A stretch of DNA of 64,000 nt, from positions 1,054,001-1,118,000 of the forward strand of contig NZ_CP070501.1 in the NCBI RefSeq assembly GCF_018308945.1, written 5' to 3'. How positions within the stretch are numbered: the first letter of the stretch is position 1; every line of letters starts with the position of its first letter. The notes under the pieces were generated by a model. It saw nothing but the letters and a program-made list of their open reading frames with translations, was not told the origin of the DNA and searched no databases. Source of the stretch: Agrococcus sp. Marseille-Q4369 (GTDB lineage Bacteria > Actinomycetota > Actinomycetes > Actinomycetales > Microbacteriaceae). The translations under genes were made by a program, and so were the position numbers. Shown here piece after piece: positions 58,639-64,000 of this stretch.

Positions 58639-59577
58639 TCAGTCCCAGCTGCCGTAGGCGCGCAGCGTGTTCTCGGCCGTCTCGGCCGCGAGCTCGTCGA
58701 CGTCGACGCCGAGCCGCTCGGCCATGGACCGCACGGTGAGCGGGGTCAGGTACGGGCTGTTCGGGCGCCCGCGGAAGGGCGCGGGCGTCAGGAACGGCGC
58801 ATCCGTCTCGACGAGGATGCGGCTGCGGTCGGCCACCTCGAGCGCACCGTGCAGGTTCTTCGCGTTCGAGAACGTCACGGTGCCCGCGAACGAGAGGTAC
58901 CAGCCGTGCTCGGCGGCGGTGCGCGCGAGCGCCGCATCGCCCGAGAAGCAGTGGAAGACGGTCGTCTCGGGCGCACCGACCCGGAGCAGCGTCTCGACGA
59001 CCGCGTCGTGCGCGTCGCGGTCGTGGATCTGCAGCGCGATCCCGTGCCGCTTCGCGATCTCGATGTGCGCCTCGAACGACTCGTGCTGCGCGCGCCGGCC
59101 GTCCTCGCCCGTGCGGAAGAAGTCGAGCCCCGTCTCGCCGACCGCGCGCACGCGCGGCTCGGCCGCGAGCCGGTCGATCACCGCGAGCGCCTCGTCGAGC
59201 GTGCCGGCCTCGGCGTAGCCGGGCGCCTCGTTCGGGTGGAGGGCGACGGCCGCGAGCACGCGCCGATCCTGCGTCGCGAGCGCGGCCGACCACTCCGACG
59301 ACTCGACGTCACCGCCCACCTGGATGACGCCAGCGACTCCGGCCCGGCCCGCCGCATCCAGCGCCTTCCAGTACGGGAAGTCGTCGCCGTCCTTGATCTC
59401 GAGGTGCGTGTGGTTGTCGTAGATCGGCACGCCGAGCGGCTCGGGCACGTCGGGCCGCGTCATGTCGCGCTTGCCGTCGTCGAAGCGCTCGCGGATGTAC
59501 TCGCCGCCCGGCAGCACCGTCTCGCCGGGCGTCTCGGGCACGTCGAGGGGCGCGGTTCCGTCGTGGTCGGCAGGCAT
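58639..59577 (-). CDS. tatD: TatD family metal-dependent DNase
   Basis: 312 residues. Metal ligands are in 'YDNHTHLEI' (HxH), 'AVGETGLDF' (Glu), 'LQIHDRDAHD' and 'VFHCFSG', with Asp in 'LVETDAPFLTPAPFRGRPN'. TatD proteins are 3'-5' exonucleases or deoxyribonucleases in DNA turnover. An N-terminal extension of about 50 residues precedes the fold. The ATG at 59577 lies 7 bases after TAGGCT (59590-59585). In many Actinobacteria it stands between metG and rsmA, as here. Confidence 0.93.
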   Translation of the reverse strand: MPADHDGTAPLDVPETPGETVLPGGEYIRERFDDGKRDMTRPDVPEPLGVPIYDNHTHLEIKDGDDFPYWKALDAAGRAGVAGVIQVGGDVESSEWSAALATQDRRVLAAVALHPNEAPGYAEAGTLDEALAVIDRLAAEPRVRAVGETGLDFFRTGEDGRRAQHESFEAHIEIAKRHGIALQIHDRDAHDAVVETLLRVGAPETTVFHCFSGDAALARTAAEHGWYLSFAGTVTFSNAKNLHGALEVADRSRILVETDAPFLTPAPFRGRPNSPYLTPLTVRSMAERLGVDVDELAAETAENTLRAYGSWD

Positions 59578-59584
59578 GCTCCCA

Positions 59585-59590
59585 AGCCTA
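59585..59590 (-). promoter_or_regulatory. -10 box of near-leaderless tatD mRNA
   Basis: TAGGCT read leftward, 7 bases before ATG 59577. Confidence 0.4.
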
Positions 59591-59650
59591 CGAGGGCTCG
59601 AGCAGAGCGAATGCTTGGTTCGCGTCCAGGCCGCGCGAGGGCTCGCTTGC

Positions 59651-59677
59651 GAACGTGGAGCACGACCGACCACGTTC
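59651..59677. promoter_or_regulatory. Inverted repeat upstream of the single-domain lipoprotein
   Basis: GAACGTGG (59651-59658) and CCACGTTC (59670-59677) flank 11 bases and end just before the AGGAGG ribosome site. It could be an operator or a leader hairpin affecting translation. Confidence 0.4.
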
Positions 59678-59692
59678 AGGAGGACCCACCGG

Positions 59693-60232
59693 ATGCGCTT
59701 CCGCCTCGCACTGCCCGTCATGATCGCAGCGAGCCTTGCCACTGCGGGGTGCACCATGAGCGGCCAGGGGGCCGCGAGCGAGAGCCCGGTCGGCTTCTCC
59801 GAGGCGTCGGATGCGTCGTCCTCGTCGAGCGCGCAGGACGCGTCCACGATCGCCGCCGAGGCGCTCGAAGCGGTCCGTGGCGCGGCGCCCGAGGAGCTCA
59901 ACCCGGGCGAGCCCGGCGTGCCGCTCGAGAGCGGCGCGTCGGTCGACGACGTGCTGCGGCTCGGCGCGGTCGTCGTCTGGATCGAGGAGCCGAGCCTGTT
60001 CGCGGTGTCGCTGCCCGTCGCGGAGGACTGCTGGCCGGCCGCCGGCGACCCGGTGCCGAGCAGCGAGCGCTCCATCGTCGTCGCGTTCCTGCAGGACGAT
60101 GCGTGCGCGATGCCGACCACGGCGCGCACCTACCGGCTCGAGGTGCCGACCGAGGTGGAGGCCGACGCCGGCCTCGACCTCTCGGTCGTCGGGTTCGAGG
60201 AGGAGTACGCGCTGCGCCTGCCCGCCTCGTAG
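59693..60232 (+). CDS. Lipoprotein with one copy of the unknown Cys-pair domain
   Basis: 179 residues. Signal peptide and lipobox 'LATAGC' (Cys20), a Ser-rich linker, then one domain: 'AVVVWIEEPSLFAVSLP', Cys in 'AEDCWPAAG', 'IVVAFLQDDACAMP', ending 'YALRLPAS'. Order and Cys spacing match the domain repeated twice in the lipoprotein at 57672. ATG 59693 has AGGAGG 10 bases upstream. It is separated from its relative by tatD. Confidence 0.75.
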   Translation: MRFRLALPVMIAASLATAGCTMSGQGAASESPVGFSEASDASSSSSAQDASTIAAEALEAVRGAAPEELNPGEPGVPLESGASVDDVLRLGAVVVWIEEPSLFAVSLPVAEDCWPAAGDPVPSSERSIVVAFLQDDACAMPTTARTYRLEVPTEVEADAGLDLSVVGFEEEYALRLPAS

Positions 60233-60236
60233 CGCG

Positions 60237-60719
60237 TCAGCGGGCGAGCAGCGCGAGCGCCTCGTCGAGGCGCTCGAAGTCCTCGTCCATCCCGCCGTCG
60301 ATGCCCGAGGCGACCATCGCGTCGCACGCCGCCTTCGACGCGTAGGTCGAGGTGATCTCGAGCGCGCTGCGGCCGCCCGGCAGCTCGCGGAACTCGAGCA
60401 CCTCGAGCGTCGGCCTGCCCGGCTCCTGCTGGAACTCCCACGTGTGCACGATCCTGCCCGCGACGACCTCGTGGTAGGAGCCCCAGAAGCGCCACTCGCC
60501 GCCTGCCTCGCCCTCCCCCGTCTCCACCGTGTAGTCGAAGCGGCCGCCCGTGTGCGGCTCGAAGCGGTCGATGCGCAGCCGAGAGCCGCGCGGGCCCATC
60601 CACTGCGCGAAGAGCTCAGCCGTCGTGTGCGCGCGCTGCACCTGCTCGGGACTCGCATCGAACTCGCGCCGGTGCACCACCGACTGCTCGCCGACGCGCT
60701 CGTGGGTCGTCTCCGCCAT
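60237..60719 (-). CDS. SRPBCC (AHSA1-like) domain protein
   Basis: 160 residues forming one helix-grip domain: 'HRREFDASPEQVQRAHTT', 'GPRGSRLRIDRFEPHTGGRF', 'WGSYHEVVAGRIVHTWEF' and the C-terminal helix 'ACDAMVASGIDGGMDEDF'. These proteins bind small hydrophobic ligands. Intact here, it shows what the fusion gene at 6088-7128 has lost. ATG 60719 lies 7 bases after TAGGGT. No ArsR neighbour is present. Confidence 0.88.
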   Translation of the reverse strand: MAETTHERVGEQSVVHRREFDASPEQVQRAHTTAELFAQWMGPRGSRLRIDRFEPHTGGRFDYTVETGEGEAGGEWRFWGSYHEVVAGRIVHTWEFQQEPGRPTLEVLEFRELPGGRSALEITSTYASKAACDAMVASGIDGGMDEDFERLDEALALLAR

Positions 60720-60726
60720 GGCCGAG

Positions 60727-60732
60727 ACCCTA
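60727..60732 (-). promoter_or_regulatory. -10 box of the SRPBCC gene
   Basis: TAGGGT read leftward, 7 bases before ATG 60719. Confidence 0.4.
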
Positions 60733-60776
60733 CGCCCCTCCCGCTCGCGGTGCCCTACTCGACGAGCGGGGGCGGG

Positions 60777-62327
60777 CTACGCCGCGGGCGCCGCCTGCTC
60801 GATGCGCGGGAAGAGCGGCGGCACCGTCGTCACGCGGCCCGTGCCCCGCCACTCGTGCGCCTGCCGGATCGGCTGCTCGAGCACGTCGCCCTCGCCGCCG
60901 ACCGCCGCCCACAGCGCTTGCGCGCTCGCGGGCATGATCGGCGCGAGCAGGATCGCGGCGGCGCCGATGCCGTGCACGTTCGAGGCGAGCACCTCGGCGA
61001 GCCGGTCGCGCTGCGCCTCGTCCTTCGCGAGCACCCACGGCGCCTGCTCGGTGATGTAGCCGTTCAGCCGCTCGACGATCGCCATCGCCGCGTCGACCGC
61101 CTGGTCGATCGCGAAGCGGTCGATCGCGCTGTCGGCGCGACCCACCGCATCCGTCACGAGATCCCGGATGGCGTCATCCGGCGCGACGTCGGGCACGACG
61201 CCGTCGCAGTACTTGTGCACCATCGCGATGACGCGCGAGGCGAGGTTGCCGAGGCCGTTCGCGAGCTCGGAGTGGTAGCGGGCGTCGAGGTCCTCCCACG
61301 AGAAGGAGCCGTCGGAGCCGAACGCGATCGCCGACGAGAAGTAGTAGCGGAAGGCGTCGACGCCGAAGACGTCGGTGATCTGCCGCGGCTCGATGCCGGT
61401 CGCCTTCGACTTCGACATCTTCTCGCCGCCGACGAGCAGCCAGCCGTGGCCGAAGACGTGCTCCGAGATCGGCAGGCCCGCGGCCATCTGCATCGCGGGC
61501 CAGATGACGGCGTGGAAGCGCGCGATGTCCTTGCCGACGATGTGCACGGCGGGCCAGCGGCGCGCGAACTGCTCGTCGTCGACGCCGTAGCCGTTCGCGG
61601 TGATGTAGTTGAGGAGCGCCTCGAACCAGACGTAGACGACGTGGCTCTCGTCCCACGGCACCTTGATGCCCCAGTCGAAGGTGTTGCGGCTGATCGAGAG
61701 GTCGGTGAGGCCCTGCTTGACGAACTGCCGCACCTCGTTGCGCACGTGCTCGGGCTGCACGTAGTCGGGGCGCTCGTCGTAGAGCGCGAGCAGCCGGTCG
61801 CCGAACTCGCTGAGCTTGAAGAAGTAGTTCGCCTCGCGCACGACCTCGATCGGGCGGGAGTGGATGGCGCACACGAGCTGGCCCTCGAACTCGCCCGTGC
61901 CCGGCACGAGGTCGTTCGCGGTCTTGTACTCCTCGCAGCCGACGCAGTACTGCCCCTCGAACTCGCCGTGGTAGATGTACCCGGCGTCCTTGAGCCGCTC
62001 GAGGAAGATGCGCACGCCGGCCTTGTGGCGCTCCTCGGTCGTGCGGATGAAGTCGTCGTTCGCGATGTTGAGCAGCTCGAGCTGCGGCTTCCACGCGGTC
62101 TCGACGAGCCGGTCGGTCCACTCCTGCGGGCTCACGCCGTTCGCGGCCGCGGTGCGCATGATCTTCTGCCCGTGCTCGTCGGTGCCCGTGAGCATCCACG
62201 TGTCGTCGCCGCGCATGCGGTGCCAGCGGGCGAGGACGTCGGTGGCGACCTCGTTGTAGGCATGGCCGATGTGGGGTACGTCGTTGACGTAGTAGATCGG
62301 CGTCGTCACCGTGAAGCGCTCAGACAT
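60777..62327 (-). CDS. metG: Methionyl-tRNA synthetase
   Basis: Charges tRNA-Met, class I; cytoplasmic. 516 residues: 'HIGHAYNEV' (HIGH), 'KMSKSKATGIE' (KMSKS), one zinc-knuckle half 'CVGCEEYK' in the connective peptide, and an anticodon-binding helical domain to the end. The C-terminal dimerisation domain of longer forms is absent. ATG 62327 is 6 bases after TAGACT, a leaderless start. Confidence 0.97.
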   Translation of the reverse strand: MSERFTVTTPIYYVNDVPHIGHAYNEVATDVLARWHRMRGDDTWMLTGTDEHGQKIMRTAAANGVSPQEWTDRLVETAWKPQLELLNIANDDFIRTTEERHKAGVRIFLERLKDAGYIYHGEFEGQYCVGCEEYKTANDLVPGTGEFEGQLVCAIHSRPIEVVREANYFFKLSEFGDRLLALYDERPDYVQPEHVRNEVRQFVKQGLTDLSISRNTFDWGIKVPWDESHVVYVWFEALLNYITANGYGVDDEQFARRWPAVHIVGKDIARFHAVIWPAMQMAAGLPISEHVFGHGWLLVGGEKMSKSKATGIEPRQITDVFGVDAFRYYFSSAIAFGSDGSFSWEDLDARYHSELANGLGNLASRVIAMVHKYCDGVVPDVAPDDAIRDLVTDAVGRADSAIDRFAIDQAVDAAMAIVERLNGYITEQAPWVLAKDEAQRDRLAEVLASNVHGIGAAAILLAPIMPASAQALWAAVGGEGDVLEQPIRQAHEWRGTGRVTTVPPLFPRIEQAAPAA

Positions 62328-62333
62328 GGGGTC

Positions 62334-62339
62334 AAGTCT
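62334..62339 (-). promoter_or_regulatory. -10 box of leaderless metG mRNA
   Basis: TAGACT read leftward, then TGACCC, then ATG 62327. Confidence 0.5.
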
Positions 62340-62377
62340 AGGAGCCGCCGGCTCCTCCGACCGCCGGTCGCGGGCGC

Positions 62378-63196
62378 TCAGGCGGGTGGATGCGCCAGGG
62401 CGGCCTGATACAGCGCGTTCCGCGGGTGCCCGGTCGCCTCCGCGACCTCCGCCGCGGCGTCCTTCAGCCGCATCCCGCTCTCCTTGAGGCGCAGCACCTG
62501 TGCGACGGCGGCGTCGAGGTCGGCGAGCACCGGCGCCGCGCCCTCGACGACGATCACGATCTCGCCCTTCACGCCCGCGCGGGCCCAGTCGAGCAGCTCG
62601 GCGGCCGTGCCGCGCCGCACCTCCTCGAAGCGCTTCGTGAGCTCGCGCGCGACGGCGATGCGCCGGCCGGGCATGGCGCGGTCGATCGCCTCGACCGACT
62701 CGGCGAGCCGGTGGGGCGCTTCGAAGAGCACGACGGTGCGCTCCTCGCGAGCGATGGAGGCGAGCATGCGGTCGCGCTCCCCCGCCTTCCGCGGCAGGAA
62801 GCCGTCGAACGCGAAGCGGTCGGTGGGCAGGCCCGAGAGCGCGAGTGCCGTGAGCACCGCGGAGGGCCCGGGCAGGCACGACACCTCGACGCCCGCGGCG
62901 ACGGCGGCCTGCACGAGCCGGAAGCCGGGGTCGCTCACGGTCGGCATGCCGGCGTCGGTGAGCACGAGCACGTCGCCCTCGCGAGCGCGCTCGACGAGCG
63001 CGGGCGAAGCGGCCTCCTCGTTGTGCTCGTGGAGCGCGACGAGCTGCGGCTGCGCGTCGATGCCGAGGGCGCGGAGGAGCTGGCGGGCCGTGCGGGTGTC
63101 CTCGGCGGCGATGACCGGCACCGTGGCGAGCGCTTCGCGCAGCCGCCCGCTCGCATCGCCGAGGTTGCCGATGGGCGTCGCCCCGAGGATGATCAC
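62378..63196 (-). CDS. rsmI: 16S rRNA cytidine-2'-O-methyltransferase
   Basis: Methylates the ribose of C1402 in 16S rRNA. 272 residues, tetrapyrrole-methylase fold: 'LGATPIGNLGDAS', 'AAEDTRTARQLLRALGI', 'LTDAGMPTVSDPG' and 'LPGPSAVLTAL'. The GTG at 63196 lies 6 bases after TAGCCT. It is divergent from the mannosyltransferase gene, the usual actinobacterial arrangement. Confidence 0.95.
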   Translation of the reverse strand: MIILGATPIGNLGDASGRLREALATVPVIAAEDTRTARQLLRALGIDAQPQLVALHEHNEEAASPALVERAREGDVLVLTDAGMPTVSDPGFRLVQAAVAAGVEVSCLPGPSAVLTALALSGLPTDRFAFDGFLPRKAGERDRMLASIAREERTVVLFEAPHRLAESVEAIDRAMPGRRIAVARELTKRFEEVRRGTAAELLDWARAGVKGEIVIVVEGAAPVLADLDAAVAQVLRLKESGMRLKDAAAEVAEATGHPRNALYQAALAHPPA

Positions 63197-63202
63197 CCGG
63201 CC

Positions 63203-63208
63203 AGGCTA
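63203..63208 (-). promoter_or_regulatory. -10 box of leaderless rsmI mRNA
   Basis: TAGCCT read leftward, then 6 bases, then the GTG at 63196. Confidence 0.5.
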
Positions 63209-63272
63209 GCCCGCGGCGACCGCCAGGCTTCGACACGCTCAGCCACCGAGGAGCGATGCGACAATCGGGCGT

Positions 63273-64000
63273 GTGACCCTGCCCCGCACCGCCGACGACG
63301 CCGACGGCGTCGACGACCGCGACGACGTCGAGGCGGCGGCCGAGCCCGCGCCCTCGCGCCGATCCGGCCGGGCCGGCGGGCGGCTCACCGCCGCGTACGC
63401 CTCCGTCGAGCGGCGCTTGCTCGAGCCGGGCATCCGTCGCCGCGTCGAGATCGGCGCGCCAGTCGCCATCCTCGCGCTCGCCGCGCTCGTGCGGCTCACG
63501 AACCTCGGCCACCCGGGTGTGCTCGTCTTCGACGAGACGTACTACGTCAAGGAGGGCTGGTCGACCTGGCAGCTCGGCTACGAGGGCGAGTGGGTCGAGG
63601 GCAGCGACGAGCGCTTCGAGGCGGGCGACCCCGGCGGCCTCACCGACGAGCCGGACTACGTCGTGCACCCGCCGCTCGGCAAGTGGATCATCGGCATGGC
63701 GATGGCCGTGTTCGGCATGGCCGACCCGTTCTGGTGGCGGCTGCCGAGCGCCCTCGCCGGCATCGCCGTCGTCGGCCTGACCTACGCGGTCGCGCGCGGG
63801 CTGCTGCGCTCGGTCGCGTTCGCGAGCCTCGCGGGCTTCCTCGTGGCGATCGACGGGCTCGCGATCGTCATGAGCCGCACGGCGCTGCTCGACGGGGTGC
63901 TCGCGATGTTCGTGCTCGCGGGCGCTGGCGCGCTGCTCATCGACCGGCGCGGCTCCCCCGCGCGCACCGTGCGCGCCCTCGCCGACCGGCCGCAGCGCAT
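63273..64000 (+). CDS. pmt: Protein O-mannosyltransferase, C-terminus cut by window edge
   Basis: First 242 codons of a dolichyl-phosphate-mannose--protein mannosyltransferase. An acidic cytoplasmic N-terminus is followed by membrane helices. The first external loop carries the catalytic Asp-Glu in 'VFDETYYVKEGW', and 'DYVVHPPLGKWIIG' is also conserved. It adds mannose from polyprenyl-phosphate-mannose to exported proteins. The GTG at 63273 is used; GACAAT (63260-63265) is 7 bases upstream and may be its -10 box. UppS, in the same window, makes the lipid carrier. Confidence 0.92.
   Translation, partial: MTLPRTADDADGVDDRDDVEAAAEPAPSRRSGRAGGRLTAAYASVERRLLEPGIRRRVEIGAPVAILALAALVRLTNLGHPGVLVFDETYYVKEGWSTWQLGYEGEWVEGSDERFEAGDPGGLTDEPDYVVHPPLGKWIIGMAMAVFGMADPFWWRLPSALAGIAVVGLTYAVARGLLRSVAFASLAGFLVAIDGLAIVMSRTALLDGVLAMFVLAGAGALLIDRRGSPARTVRALADRPQR

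Overview
The window is about 72% GC by eye, with codon third positions almost always G or C. It is densely packed with genes that have GTG/ATG starts and 4-base stop/start overlaps. Several neighbourhoods are typical of Actinobacteria: mtrA-mtrB-lpqB-comF-hpf-secA; rsmA-ispE-ABC-F with tatD, metG, rsmI and a protein O-mannosyltransferase; and the glpX/ispH/xseA/xseB/DUF4245/fumC block. Protein style and the 'cory-CC-star' neighbour of CstA suggest a Microbacteriaceae chromosome, possibly Agrococcus-like; the genus is a guess. I saw no rRNA, tRNA or CRISPR.

Layout. 1-8.7 kb: an IS1182-type transposase cut by the window edge, then a leftward operon for 3-hydroxybutyrate/acetoacetate use (two hydrolases, both subunits of a 3-oxoacid CoA-transferase, a 3-hydroxybutyrate dehydrogenase-like SDR, a TetR regulator). 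Its upstream end is a fusion gene: half an SRPBCC protein joined to the C-terminal half of an acyl-CoA synthetase, under an ArsR gene and its promoter. 9-20 kb: central metabolism and DNA repair (glpX, DhaL-like, fba, ispH, xseA, xseB, fumC), with an M20 peptidase/MFS pair sitting between xseA and xseB. 20-27 kb: a four-gene catabolic operon (MFS, amidohydrolase, ThDP enzyme, M20 hydrolase) of unknown substrate, divergent from a double-domain Lrp/AsnC regulator with a perfect palindrome in its promoter. 27-33 kb: prolyl oligopeptidase, a TPR protein, the MetQNI importer and a prepilin peptidase-like protein. 33-36 kb: a surface module (DUF4397 protein, class F sortase, ECF sigma, anti-sigma).

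36-41.5 kb: winged-helix protein, PhoH2, uppS, TrhA and a trypsin-like lipoprotein. 41.5-50 kb: secA, hpf, comF, lpqB, mtrB, mtrA. 50-53 kb: cstA, cory-CC-star and an ArsA-type ATPase. 53-64 kb: ABC-F, ispE, a shrunken MmcQ/YjbR gene, rsmA, two related lipoproteins flanking tatD, an SRPBCC protein, metG, rsmI and a truncated mannosyltransferase.

The most unusual signals are two apparent in-frame deletions (the 6088-7128 fusion and the 70-residue MmcQ remnant), the four-copy 33-bp repeat carrying the xseA stop, the Lrp operator candidate, the CstA/CC-star/ArsA module, and many promoters whose -10 box lies 6-7 bases before the start codon (leaderless mRNAs).
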